Shown: positions 1-9,600 of the stretch, one piece after another
How positions within the stretch are numbered: position 1 is the first letter of the stretch
How the letters are laid out: each line of letters begins with the position of its first letter
Assembly: GCA_002280875.1 (NCBI GenBank)
Contig: NCEV01000002.1
Coordinates: forward strand, 62,001 to 126,000
Direction of reading: 5' to 3'
Source: Caulobacter sp. 32-67-35
GTDB lineage: Bacteria > Pseudomonadota > Alphaproteobacteria > Caulobacterales > Caulobacteraceae
DNA length: 64,000 nucleotides
The notes under the pieces: model-generated
The model's input: the letters and a program-made list of their open reading frames with translations, nothing else
Database searches by the model: none
What the model was told of the DNA's origin: nothing
Position numbers and translations under genes: made by a program

Positions 1-36
1 GAGCCTTAGCTCCAAATCTTGACCAGACGCGATGTC

Positions 37-1890
37 TTACGCACCCGCGCCTGCGAGTGCCGCGCATCGCTCGCTGACGATGGCGATCACCCTGTCTTGC
101 GCTGCCTTGGCCGCCTCGGAATGGCCCGTGAAATCAGGCAAGCGCAACGACGTTGCCCGTTCGACCAAGCGCTCGGCGAGTTCGGCGATTGCCGCCTCGG
201 AGCCAGCAGCCGTCAGACCGATCGTCCGCGCCAGCGCGAGGAAATCCTGCCTACCCAACCGATCATCTTTCCCATTGAGCTTCAGGGCCATGCGGTCGCT
301 GCCCAAGCCGGGGAAAACCCGTGTGGTTACGGCGTCATAGAGCGGGGCGAACCGCACCGAAGTAAACGCCTTGGCTCCAGCCTCAGCCGTCTTGAGCATC
401 GCCAGATTCTTCAGGTGCATGTCGCCATCGGCGATCAGCCAGGCGAAGATCGCCCGGCGATACAGAATGTCGAGGTCCGCGGTCGGATCGGTCGATAGCG
501 CCCGTAACCCCTTCGCCATGCGTTCGATGGTGCCGTCATATTTCGACGAGGTCGGCAGATCCAGGATCGAACAGAAGTCCTCCATCGCGAGGCGACGCTG
601 GTCTTCGCCCCCGCGCCGAATGTCGAAGCGTTCGACCACCAGGGCCGGCGGCATGCCATCGGGCATCTCTAGCAATGCCGCCGAAGGAACTTCAAAGCCA
701 GCGGCGCGGCCCAGTTCGAGGCAGAGCCATTCGACAATCGGCAGCGTTTCGAACCCGGCTGCGCCCGCCGGTTTGAGAATATGCGTGAACGGCTGGTCAA
801 CGGCAGGTACGAGAACGCCATCGGCAAGAAGGCTCATCGGCGCCTTGATCTGGACGCCCGACAGCCGCGGAGTTTCAGCCCGCGCAAAGATTCGCGCGAG
901 GTTTTGCTCGAAGGTCTCCTCGATCTCGCCACGCGCCGGCCCCGCATAGTGCCCGGTGAAACGGCCGGTCTCGCAGAATGTCTCCAGAGTCGTGGCGAGG
1001 ATGTCTGCCGGCAGGGCCGCCAGCTCCTCGCGGCTTTGGACGATGACGATGTTGGACATATAGCGTCGGCCGCGCCGAAGCGCTTCGCGCTCGTCGCGTT
1101 CATGGAGGACCTGCGCAAGCCAGCCTTCCGGCAAGAGGGATTCGATAAAGGCGGGAAGCTTTCCCGGCGTGGTCTCCCGCACGAGCGCCGGCCCGCCGCG
1201 CTTCTGGGGCTTCCAGCGCCATTCGAATCCGTCATGTGTCAGATGGCCGAGCACGTCGCCCTGCCAGGCGACCAGAAGATCAAGAGCGGCCTTGTTGGCC
1301 GGCATCGTAGCTGCGCCGGGCTGCAGCAGGAGAAAGCGCTCCGCTCCTTCGCCCTCGCGATACCAACCGTTTTCGCGTGCCAGCGCCCAAACTGCATCCG
1401 CCGCAGTCCGTGGCGAACCATGTTCCTCGACCAGACGAGCGGCCATTTGAGCGCGCATGTCGGTGGTGATCGCGCTGGCGTGTTCGCTACGCAGCCGAAA
1501 AGCTTCCAGAAAGCGTTGACGCGGCGACGACACGTCCACGCGCAATTCGCCCAGATCGTCGCCGATCACGGCACTTGCCGTCGATGGATGAGCCGGCGCC
1601 TCGTTCTGGATGATCTCAAGGGTCCGCAAACGCGTGCGTTGATTACGCCTTCCACTAATGAACAGCCGCCCGTCCGGCGATGGCCCCAGCAGAACCGCAC
1701 TCGCTGACGACAGATAGGCGTTGGGATAGAGATAATGGGCGATGCGGACCGCATGACCGAGGATTGCGGTCTCGACGTTGGCGTCGTGTTCGACATAGAC
1801 CCCGCGGACGAGCTGGATCAACTCCCCCGCTTGAGCGCGATGGTGCGCCCGTTTTGCGTCGATGGTCTCGCCTACAAGGTGGATCGACAT
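37..1890 (-). CDS. HipA-like kinase fused to AbiEi-like winged-helix head
   Basis: Probable toxin-type serine/threonine kinase joined to a DNA-binding, antitoxin-like domain. Residues 1 to about 190 resemble AbiEi-family type IV antitoxins (RGVYV at residue 29, then the helical LYPNAYLSSASA stretch). Residues 200-617 are HipA-like: SGVQIK loop, ILKP strand, catalytic loop DGDMHLKN near residue 485 and the PLYDAV metal-binding Asp. The protein is 617 aa against roughly 440 for ordinary HipA, and no separate HipB gene is next to it. Direct repeats lie just upstream of the ATG, consistent with autoregulation. Family membership is seen in sequence; toxicity, substrate and self-neutralisation are inference. 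Confidence 0.8.
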   Translation of the reverse strand: MSIHLVGETIDAKRAHHRAQAGELIQLVRGVYVEHDANVETAILGHAVRIAHYLYPNAYLSSASAVLLGPSPDGRLFISGRRNQRTRLRTLEIIQNEAPAHPSTASAVIGDDLGELRVDVSSPRQRFLEAFRLRSEHASAITTDMRAQMAARLVEEHGSPRTAADAVWALARENGWYREGEGAERFLLLQPGAATMPANKAALDLLVAWQGDVLGHLTHDGFEWRWKPQKRGGPALVRETTPGKLPAFIESLLPEGWLAQVLHERDEREALRRGRRYMSNIVIVQSREELAALPADILATTLETFCETGRFTGHYAGPARGEIEETFEQNLARIFARAETPRLSGVQIKAPMSLLADGVLVPAVDQPFTHILKPAGAAGFETLPIVEWLCLELGRAAGFEVPSAALLEMPDGMPPALVVERFDIRRGGEDQRRLAMEDFCSILDLPTSSKYDGTIERMAKGLRALSTDPTADLDILYRRAIFAWLIADGDMHLKNLAMLKTAEAGAKAFTSVRFAPLYDAVTTRVFPGLGSDRMALKLNGKDDRLGRQDFLALARTIGLTAAGSEAAIAELAERLVERATSLRLPDFTGHSEAAKAAQDRVIAIVSERCAALAGAGA

Positions 1891-1978
1891 GGATTATCCC
1901 GTGTTTCAGATGCGCGATAATCACATATTTGAACTGCATCGTCAAGAATTATGACGCATCTGAGATGCGCGATAATCC
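1891..1978. promoter_or_regulatory. repeats upstream of the AbiEi-HipA fusion gene
   Basis: A 15-bp direct repeat, AGATGCGCGATAATC, occurs at 1908-1922 and 1963-1977, 55 bp apart (about five helical turns). The second copy is part of an inverted repeat, GCATCT-G-AGATGC (1956-1968), and an inverted half-site GGATTATC lies at 1891-1898 against the start codon. AbiEi proteins are known to bind inverted repeats in their own promoters, so this is a likely operator. The stretch 1979-2186 between it and the next leader holds nothing I recognise. Confidence 0.6.
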
Positions 1979-2186
1979 CATCAAATTTGGTCTGCTACAG
2001 GTGACCTAAAAGCAGAAAGGGTCTGGACGTCGCCCTTCAGGCCGGGCTGTCGGCGAGCTGAAGCCCCGGCAAGCGGGTCTTCCCCCTTTCGGGCTTCCAT
2101 CCCTGACGTGCCGAGCCGGAAAGCCGTGTTCCCGTAGATGCCATTCTGCGCTCTCAACCGGACCCGGCGAGAGTGAGAGTGCGGAC

Positions 2187-2247
2187 CGGATCTCCGTGAC
2201 GGGTTGAGGTCGGGAGAGAGGCTCCCGGCGCCCGTCGCGGAGATCCG
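2187..2247 (+). promoter_or_regulatory. nested stem-loop leader of ardC enclosing the RBS
   Basis: Outer stem of 17 pairs (one G-U): 2187-2203 with 2231-2247. Inner stem of 8 pairs: 2209-2216 with 2222-2229, closing the loop AGAGG (2217-2221). The GGAG that serves as ribosome binding site (2239-2242) is buried in the 3' strand of the outer stem, three bases before the pairing ends at the ATG (2250). A homologous structure precedes parB at 3677-3742 with the same loop and compensatory stem changes, which argues that the RNA fold is selected. Likely translational control; the ligand or binding protein is unknown. Confidence 0.75.
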
Positions 2248-2249
2248 CG

Positions 2250-3212
2250 ATGTCCAGACATGACCGCAACGCTCGGACCGGCTCTGACCGGACGAGCCTC
2301 TATGACGAAATCACCAGCAAGATCATCGCCGAACTGGAAGCTGGCCGCGTGCCGTGGGTCCAGCCTTGGGGGACTGCGACGGCGAAGGCGCAGCTCGCGA
2401 TGCCGAGGAACGCGGCCACTGGCCGAGGCTATTCCGGCATCAATGTGCTGATCCTCTGGGGCGCCGTCATCGAGCATGGCTTTCCCGGCCAGAGCTGGCT
2501 GACCTTCAGGCAAGCCCTCAGCCTTGGCGGCAACGTCCGCAAGGGCGAGCGCGGCACCACGGTCGTCTATGCCGACCGCTTCATTCCCGACGAGGAGAAG
2601 AAGCGCGCCCGCGAAACCGGCGAAGATGCCCAGACGATCCCTTTCCTGAAGCGCTTCACGGTGTTCAACGCGGCGCAGTGTGACGGGCTCCCCGAAGACG
2701 TCGCCATCATCGCGCCGCCTCCGCCGCCTGATCTGATCGAACCGCGTGTCCAGGCGCTGATCGAGGCCACCGGCATCGACTTCCGGATCGGCGGCAACCG
2801 CGCCTTCTATGTGCCGGCCCTTGACTATGTGCAGGTGCCGCCGCCGCAGGCCTATTTCGAGCCGATCAACTGGCACAGGACCGCCCTGCACGAACTCGGG
2901 CACGCCAGCGGCGCGCCGCACCGGCTGAACCGTGATCTTTCGGGCTCCTTCGGCTCGAAGAAATACGCATTCGAGGAATTGATCGCCGAGATGAACGCCG
3001 CCTTTTGCTGCGCCTCGCTCGGCATCGTGCCGACGGTACGCCATGCGGATTACATCGCCGCCTGGCTGGAGGTGCTGCGCGACGACAATCGCGCCATCGT
3101 GCGCGCCGCCTCGCAAGCAAGCAAGGCGGCCGACTACATTCTCAGCTTCCTCCCCAAGGACGCACACCCCTTGCCGGCACCCGCCGACGCCGACGAGCGG
3201 GAGGCGGCCTGA
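2250..3212 (+). CDS. ardC: ArdC-type antirestriction protein (zincin-like)
   Basis: ArdC-like protein of 320 aa. The N-terminal half (to about residue 140) is the ssDNA-binding ArdC/DUF1738 domain. The C-terminal half is a metallopeptidase-like domain with HELGH near residue 214 followed by the usual SGAPHRLNR segment and a downstream EE/EM helix. ArdC homologues on conjugative plasmids protect incoming DNA from restriction. It is the first gene of the accessory block, starts right after a strong stem-loop leader, and its stop overlaps the start of the HEPN-like gene by one base, so the two are translated together. Length is normal for the family. Confidence 0.9.
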   Translation: MSRHDRNARTGSDRTSLYDEITSKIIAELEAGRVPWVQPWGTATAKAQLAMPRNAATGRGYSGINVLILWGAVIEHGFPGQSWLTFRQALSLGGNVRKGERGTTVVYADRFIPDEEKKRARETGEDAQTIPFLKRFTVFNAAQCDGLPEDVAIIAPPPPPDLIEPRVQALIEATGIDFRIGGNRAFYVPALDYVQVPPPQAYFEPINWHRTALHELGHASGAPHRLNRDLSGSFGSKKYAFEELIAEMNAAFCCASLGIVPTVRHADYIAAWLEVLRDDNRAIVRAASQASKAADYILSFLPKDAHPLPAPADADEREAA

Positions 3213-3661
3213 TGACAATGCGCTTCCGTGGCGAGCATCTGCTCGAGAACGCCGCCGGCTTTCTGGCCGGCGTCCGGCACCTATCCCGTGATGATCGCTA
3301 CTCCCGTGAAATCCTGTTTCACCACATCGCCTGTGCGATCGAGCTGTCGCTCAAATCCTTCCTGCAATTCCGAGGTTGGAGCGACGAACGGTGCCGGCTC
3401 GAAATCCGGCACGATCTGACCAAGGCGTTGGATGCCGCTGAAGGGCTCGGCTTTCATCCGAGCTACCCAGCCCTGCATCCGCTCCTCACAATCCTCTCGC
3501 CCTACTATTGCCGCCATCGCATTCGCGATCTCGCGGCGCACGAGCCCGCGCTCTTGTCGCCGCAACAGGCGCTCAAGGCGGCAGAGGAACTCTTGAGCGA
3601 CGTCCGCGGCGCTTGTTCCAAGGGTTCCGGGCTCGGCGGGCCTTCGTCACGGAGCCCCTGA
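3212..3661 (+). CDS. HEPN-like small protein coupled to ardC
   Basis: 149-aa soluble protein starting at ATG 3212, which shares one base with the ardC stop (TGATG), indicating translational coupling. The centre shows a HEPN-type helical signature: an AIELSLKSFLQFRGWS helix and then R-x4-H (RLEIRH, residues about 62-67), the motif that forms the RNase site in active HEPN proteins. Membership is judged by pattern only. HEPN proteins include toxins, RNases and nucleotide-binding accessory proteins; pairing with an antirestriction gene suggests a role in surviving entry into a new host, but this is inference. The C-terminal serine/glycine tail overlaps no other gene. Confidence 0.6.
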   Translation: MTMRFRGEHLLENAAGFLAGVRHLSRDDRYSREILFHHIACAIELSLKSFLQFRGWSDERCRLEIRHDLTKALDAAEGLGFHPSYPALHPLLTILSPYYCRHRIRDLAAHEPALLSPQQALKAAEELLSDVRGACSKGSGLGGPSSRSP

Positions 3662-3676
3662 GAGGAAGAGGGTCGA

Positions 3677-3742
3677 GGGATTTTCGTGACGGGTTGGAGG
3701 CCGAGAGAGAGGCTTTCGGCCGCCCGTCGCGGAGTAAATCCC
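3677..3742 (+). promoter_or_regulatory. nested stem-loop leader of the parB-like gene
   Basis: Second copy of the ardC leader. Outer stem: GGGATTT (3677-3683) with AAATCCC (3736-3742), then after a small bulge CGTGACGGG (3685-3693) with CCCGTCGCG (3723-3731). Inner stem of 9 pairs, 3699-3707 with 3713-3721, again closing AGAGG (3708-3712). Relative to the ardC copy the distal stem sequence is different but still pairs, i.e. compensatory change. The GGAG of the RBS (3731-3734) sits at the edge of the stem and the ATG follows at 3744. Confidence 0.75.
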
Positions 3743-3743
3743 G

Positions 3744-5879
3744 ATGGCTACTGCCGTTCAGAAGATCACCCTGTCGTCCTCGCGCGACATTCCCTTCAAC
3801 AAGCTGGTGCTGAGCCAGTCGAACGTCCGGCGCGTGAAGGCTGGCGTCTCGATCGATGACCTTGCGGCCTCGATCGCCCGGCGCGGCCTCATCCAGAGCC
3901 TCAACGTCCGCCCCGTCCTCGACGCCGAGGACCAGGAAACCGGCATGTTCGAAGTCCCAGCCGGCGGCCGCCGCTATCGGGCGCTGGAGCTTCTGGTGAA
4001 ACAGAAGCGCCTGGGCAAGACGGCCGCGGTGCCCTGCGTGGTACGCGATCCCTCGACCGCCATCCTCGCCGAGGAGGATTCGCTCGCCGAGAATATCGAG
4101 CGCGCGCCGCTCCATCCCCTCGACCAGTTCCGTGCGTTTCAGGACATGCGCCTGAAGGGCCAGTCCGAGGAGGACATCGCGGCCGCCTTCTTCATCCCCG
4201 TCAACGTCGTGAAACAGCGCCTGCGCCTGGCTGCGGTCGCGCAGTCGCTCCTCGATGTCTATGCCGAGGACGGCATGACGCTGGAGCAGCTCATGGCCTT
4301 CACCGTCTCGGCCGACGAGGCGCGGCAGGTGCAGGTCTGGGAGTCGATCCGCAACTCCTGGTCCAAGGAGCCCTATCAGATCCGCCGGATGCTGACTGAA
4401 AGCACCGTGCGGGCGTCCGACAAGCGGGCGATCTTCGTCGGGCTCGACGCCTATGAGGCCGCCGGCGGCGGCATCATGCGCGATCTGTTCCAGGCCGACG
4501 ACGGCGGATGGCTGCAGGACCCGGCGTTGCTCGATCGCCTGGTTTCCGAGAAGCTGAAGAACATCGCCGACGATATCGCGGGCGAAGGCTGGAAATGGAT
4601 CGAGGTCGATGTCAGCCATCCCTACGATGTCGCGCGCGGACTGCGCGAGATCACCGGCACGCCGGTTGATCTGACCGACGACGAGCGCGCGACGATCGAG
4701 GCCCTCAACGCCGAGTACGCCAAGCTGGAGGCGGAATATGAAGGGGCTGACGAACTGCCCGACGATGTGGACGAGCGGCTCGGCGAAATCGAGACGGCGC
4801 TGAACGCCTTCGACCAACGGCCCGCCATCTATGATCCGGCCGACATCGCCCGCGCCGGCGTCTTCATCAGCATCGGCGCCGATGGCTCGCTCTCGATCGA
4901 TCGCGGCTATGTGCGTCCGGAGGACGAAGCGCCCGTGACCATCGAAACCGATGGCGGTGACGCCGACCAGGGTGCCGAGAGCTCCGATCCGGTGGCGCCG
5001 TCGGTGCAGCGAGCCGTCATCACCATCGGCGGCCAGTCGGCCGAGACCGAGGATGACGAGGAGGAGACGATCAAGCCCTTGCCCGAACGGCTCGTGATGG
5101 AGCTGACCGCGCATCGCACGCTGGCACTGCGCGACGCACTGGCGAACAATCCCCATGTCGCGCTGACGGCACTGCTGCACAAGTTCGTCACCGACGCCTT
5201 CCAGCGCAGCTCGACCACTGGCGGATGCCTGGAAGCCAGCGTCCGACACGTCTTCTTCCCAGTGCAAACCGCCGACCTGAAGGACAGCGCGTCCGCCAAG
5301 GCTGTCAGCGAGCGGCAGGAGGCGTGGAAGACCGACGTCCCGCAGGAGGATCAGGCGCTGTGGGATTGGCTCGACGGACTGGACGACGCCAGCCGTCTGG
5401 CGCTGCTCGCCCACTGCGTCAGCTACGGCGTCAACGCGCTATTCGAGAAGGTCGACCGCTATGGCGGCCCCGGCGTCTCGCAGCACAGCCTCGAACGCCG
5501 CCTCGGTCAGGCCGATCGGCTGGCCCGCGCAGTCCGACTCGACATGGTTGAAGTCGGCTGGACGCCTACCGTCGATAACTATCTCGGCCGCGTGACCAAA
5601 CCGCGCATCCTCGAAGCCGTGCGCGAAGGGGTTGGCGAGCGGGCCGCCCAGCTCATCGACCATCTGAAGAAGGGCGACATGGCCAAGGAAGCGGAACGGT
5701 TGCTGGCCGACAGCGGCTGGCTGCCCGAGCCGCTGCGCCCCGCCGAGATCGAACCGGCCACCGGGCCGGCGGCCGAGGCCGATGGGGAGACCGAGGCGCT
5801 GCCGGATTTCCTCGCGGGCGATGACGAGGCCTCGGCAGACAGCGAGGACGAACCGGCTCACCTGGTCGCAGCCGAATGA
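3744..5879 (+). CDS. large ParB/Srx-domain DNA-binding protein
   Basis: 711-aa protein of the ParB/RepB family as found on alphaproteobacterial plasmids and ICEs. Residues 12-115 form the ParB N-terminal (CTPase-type) domain with the PAGGRRYRAL and EEDSLAENIERAPLHPLDQ motifs. Residues 120-200 form the central helix-turn-helix (EEDIAAAFFIPVNVVKQRLRL). The long, acidic C-terminal half has no feature I can name. It is about twice the length of chromosomal ParB. No cognate ParA is adjacent; the ParA gene is 15 kb away. Role in element maintenance, or in transcription of the accessory block, is inferred. It starts behind the second copy of the nested stem-loop leader. Confidence 0.85.
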   Translation: MATAVQKITLSSSRDIPFNKLVLSQSNVRRVKAGVSIDDLAASIARRGLIQSLNVRPVLDAEDQETGMFEVPAGGRRYRALELLVKQKRLGKTAAVPCVVRDPSTAILAEEDSLAENIERAPLHPLDQFRAFQDMRLKGQSEEDIAAAFFIPVNVVKQRLRLAAVAQSLLDVYAEDGMTLEQLMAFTVSADEARQVQVWESIRNSWSKEPYQIRRMLTESTVRASDKRAIFVGLDAYEAAGGGIMRDLFQADDGGWLQDPALLDRLVSEKLKNIADDIAGEGWKWIEVDVSHPYDVARGLREITGTPVDLTDDERATIEALNAEYAKLEAEYEGADELPDDVDERLGEIETALNAFDQRPAIYDPADIARAGVFISIGADGSLSIDRGYVRPEDEAPVTIETDGGDADQGAESSDPVAPSVQRAVITIGGQSAETEDDEEETIKPLPERLVMELTAHRTLALRDALANNPHVALTALLHKFVTDAFQRSSTTGGCLEASVRHVFFPVQTADLKDSASAKAVSERQEAWKTDVPQEDQALWDWLDGLDDASRLALLAHCVSYGVNALFEKVDRYGGPGVSQHSLERRLGQADRLARAVRLDMVEVGWTPTVDNYLGRVTKPRILEAVREGVGERAAQLIDHLKKGDMAKEAERLLADSGWLPEPLRPAEIEPATGPAAEADGETEALPDFLAGDDEASADSEDEPAHLVAAE

Positions 5880-5927
5880 TCCACACCGTCCGGCGGTGAT
5901 CGCCGGCTCGCAAACGCCGATAAGCTA

Positions 5928-5970
5928 AAGCCCGGCCCCCTGCGCCACAGGGATCAGCCGGGCTTTTTCT
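5928..5970 (+). terminator. rho-independent terminator after the parB-like gene
   Basis: AAAGCCCGGC (5928-5937) pairs with GCCGGGCTTT (5957-5966), followed by a T-rich run (TTTTTCTTTG). It ends the parB-like unit and separates it from the convergent small gene at 6021. Confidence 0.85.
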
Positions 5971-6020
5971 TTGTTGGCGATTGGCGCTGACGCCCCACCG
6001 ACCAGCGGCATGCCGTCCCT

Positions 6021-6377
6021 CTACCAGACAGCCACCTCCCACTGGCCGTTGACGCGCGCGAATCCGATCGGGCGGTTCTGGGACGCAGCATTGGGCCGCG
6101 TTGGGTCCATTGTAAGCTGCGTCATGCACGTGACGCCGGGGCCGACACCGCCCGGAGAGCAATCGCCAAGCTTCAACGTCGCGTTGGCCAGCGACGTGCC
6201 CGTGAAGAGCTTGTGACGCCGGACGGCGTCCGTCGCTTCCTCCTCGGTCGGCTGTGCGACGCCCGCGACCGCAGCGGCCGAGGTCGTGGGAATGAGGATC
6301 GGCCGCAAGCCGAACCCAGCACCAAATCCCACCGCCAAGGCGACCACGGCGACAATACCGACTGCGCTTGCTTTCAT
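6021..6377 (-). CDS. small exported protein of unknown function
   Basis: 118 aa, transcribed against its neighbours. The N terminus is a typical signal peptide or anchor (MKASA followed by hydrophobic residues 6-30). The mature part contains two cysteines (GDCSPG and VTCMTQ), possibly a disulfide. A good ribosome binding site (GAGGCAAAGG) precedes the ATG at 6377. I do not recognise the family. Position between two element-maintenance genes suggests it belongs to the ICE. Confidence 0.6.
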   Translation of the reverse strand: MKASAVGIVAVVALAVGFGAGFGLRPILIPTTSAAAVAGVAQPTEEEATDAVRRHKLFTGTSLANATLKLGDCSPGGVGPGVTCMTQLTMDPTRPNAASQNRPIGFARVNGQWEVAVW

Positions 6378-6577
6378 CCTTTGCCTCCTCGACCGCGTTG
6401 CACCGAAGACGCGGCAGCCTCGGAGGCCGAAGGGGATACGCGCCTTGAGATTGTCGACGGAGTGTAGTCACCACGCCCGCCGATCGAAACCCCACCCGCA
6501 TCTTGGTCGCGTCGTAACGAGCGGTTTGTGCGGCGGCGCTGCGCGTCAAGTCTTTGGAATCAGAGGGAGAGGACAGC

Positions 6578-6636
6578 CGGGACGGGTTTGAGCCGGTGCG
6601 GTCGAGAGAGAGCGCCGGGCGGCTCGGACTTTCCCG
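6578..6636 (+). promoter_or_regulatory. divergent third copy of the stem-loop leader, before the helicase gene
   Basis: Shares the blocks GACGGGTTTGAG (6581-6592) and CGAGAGAGAG (6603-6612) with the ardC and parB leaders. It can form an inner stem CCGGTGC (6593-6599) with GCGCCGG (6612-6618) and a short outer stem CGGGA (6578-6582) with TCCCG (6632-6636). Unlike the other two, its ribosome binding site (GAAGGA, about 6644-6649) lies outside the paired region. Homology is less certain than for the first two. Confidence 0.45.
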
Positions 6637-6655
6637 CTCTCCTGAAGGACCCTCC

Positions 6656-9600
6656 ATGACTCATCTTCCCGCATCAGGGGCCGCCCTGGCTTCAGCCCTT
6701 CCGCTCGTCCCCGCCGCCGACCCATCGCCGCGTATCGCCGAGGCGGCGCATCTCCTTCTGCCTCATCTCGCTCGCGGCACGCGGATCGACGCCGCCACAC
6801 TGCGCGGCGCGATGGAAGCCGCCTTCGGCGCCTCCGACACATCCGGCGCCTGGGACTGGAAAACCGCTTATGACGCGTGCGAAGCGGCGACGGTCCTGTT
6901 CCTGCGCAAATTCGGCCCGGCAATCCGCGCCAAGGCCACATCGCCGGCCGCCATGCTGCCGATGCTGGCGAAGATCGCCGCACTTCTGCCGACCCACACC
7001 CGCCGCTCGGCGGAGAGCGAAGCCCTTCAGCAGTTCTCCACCCCCATTCCGCTGGGTCTGGCGGCCGCTACCGCCGCGGGAATCACCGCGACCGATCGCG
7101 TTCTGGAGCCATCCGCTGGCACGGGTCTGCTGGCCGTCCTCGCCGAACTGGCCGGCGGATCGCTCATGCTGAACGAACTCGCCGCTTCCCGCGCTGGACT
7201 GCTCGACTGCCTCTTCCCCTCGGCATCGGTCACCAGGTTCGACGCGGCGCAGATCCATGATCATCTCGACGCCGGCCTCGTGCCGAGCGTGGTGCTGATG
7301 AACCCGCCGTTCTCGGCGATGGCAAGCGTCTCCGGCCGGATGGCCGACGCCACGTACCGCCACATCGCCTCCGCGCTCGGGCGTCTTTGCGACGGTGGCC
7401 GACTGGTCGCGATCACGGGCGCCGGCTTCGCGCCCGACGCGCCGGCTTGGGCAGCAGCCTTCGTTCGGCTTCAGGAGCATGGCCGCGTCGTGTTCTCGGC
7501 CACCGTCGATGGCTCGGTCTACGCCAAGCATGGCACGACGATCGATACGCGGCTGACTGTGATCGACAAGCGGCCGGCCGACGATCCCACAGTCGTCACC
7601 ACCTCGGCCGGCAACGCCCCGGACGCCGCCACGCTGCTCGGCTGGGTGATCCGCGACATCCCAGCACGGTTGCCGATCGCCGCATCCACGGCGGCCCAAA
7701 CAGCGCCGCGTCCCGCAGTTCCCCGCACCGCGCGCGGCTACCTCGCCCGACCAAGTTCCTCGGCGCCCGAAGCCACCGTTCTGAGCGAACCAGAAGGCTT
7801 CGAACTCACCTATGAGACCGTCGACTGGCAGCCGGCCGAAGGTTCCCGGCTCACGGATGCGATTTATGAAGAATACGGATTGCAGTCGATCCGTATTCCC
7901 GGCTCTCAGGCCCATCCGACGAAGCTGGTGCAGTCCGCTGCGATGGCCTCGGTCGCGCCGCCCAAGCCGAGCTACCGGCCACGCTTGCCGGCGCCTCTTC
8001 TCGCCGAAGGCCTGCTGTCCGACGCCCAGCTCGAGACGGTGATCTATGCCGGCGAGGCACACGACGATTATCTCGCCGGATCGTGGACGGTGGACGAGAC
8101 CTTCGACGTCGTCTCGGCCGCGCGCGAGGATGCCCCAAACGCGATCCGCTTCCGGCGTGGCTTCATGCTCGGCGACGGCACTGGCGCCGGCAAGGGCCGT
8201 CAGAGCGCCGGCATCATTCTGGACAATTGGATGCAGGGCCGCCGCAAGGCCGTCTGGATCTCGAAGTCCGACAAATTGATCGAAGACGCGCAGCGCGACT
8301 GGTCCGCGCTCGGCATGGAGCGCCTGCTGGTGACGCCGCTCTCGCGCTTCCGCCAGGGAACGCCGATCCGGCTGCCGGAAGGCGTCCTATTCACCACCTA
8401 TGCCACGCTACGCTCCGACGAGCGTGGAGAGAAGGTTTCGCGCGTCCGTCAGATCGTCGAATGGTTGGGCTCCGACTTCGATGGAGTGATCATTTTCGAC
8501 GAGAGCCACGCCATGCAGAATGCCGCCGGTGGCAAGGGTGAACGCGGTGACCAGGCCGCATCGCAGCAAGGACGCGCCGGGCTGCGCCTTCAGCATGCAC
8601 TGCCGGACGCACGCGTGGTCTACGTTTCCGCCACCGGCGCGACCACGGTCCACAATCTGGCCTATGCGCAGCGCCTCGGCCTCTGGGGCGGCGAGGACTT
8701 TCCGTTCTCGACCAGGTCCGAGTTCGTGGAGGCGATCGAGGCCGGCGGCGTGGCGGCCATGGAAGTGCTCGCGCGCGACCTGCGAGCGCTCGGGCTCTAC
8801 ACGGCCCGCTCGCTCTCCTACGACGGCGTCGAATACGAGTTGGTCGAGCACCAGCTCACGCCCGAGCAGACGCGCATCTATGACGCCTATGCCGGAGCGT
8901 TCTCCATCATCCACAACAACTTGTCGGCGGCGATGGAGGCCGCCAACATCACGGGCGACAAGGGCACGCTCAATGCGCAGGCCAAATCCGCCGCCCGATC
9001 GGCCTTTGAATCCGCCAAGCAGCGTTTCTTCGGTCATCTCCTGACCAGCATGAAGACGCCGACCCTGATCCGCTCCATCGAGTGCGATCTGGCGGAGGGC
9101 CATGCCGCCGTCATCCAGATCGTTTCGACGGGCGAAGCGCTGATGGAACGCCGCCTGGCTGATATTCCGACCGACGAGTGGAACGACGTCCGTGTCGACA
9201 TCACCCCGCGGGAATATGTGCTCGACTATCTCGCCCATTCCTTCCCGGTGCAGCTCTACGAGCCGTTCACGGATTCCGAAGGCAACCTGTCGTCGCGCCC
9301 GGTCTATCGCGACGGCCAGCCCGTCGAGAGCCGCGAAGCCGTCGCTCGCCGCGACCGCTTGGTTGAGCATCTTGCATCGCTGGCGCCGGTTCCGGGCGCA
9401 CTCGACCAGATCGTCCAGCGCTTCGGCACGGACATCGTCGCCGAAGTCACCGGCCGTTCGCGTCGTATTGTGCGCAAGGGCGATCGCCTTGCCGTCGAAA
9501 GCCGCGCCGGATCGGCCAATCTCGCCGAGACCGCCGCCTTCATGGACGACGTGAAGCGTATCCTCGTCTTCTCCGACGCGGGCGGGACCGGCCGCAGTTA

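Noticed and set aside
3573..5414. Long open frame (613 codons) on the minus strand opposite the parB-like gene
   Set aside because: Exact antisense shadow of a well-supported GC-rich gene; no motif or RBS.
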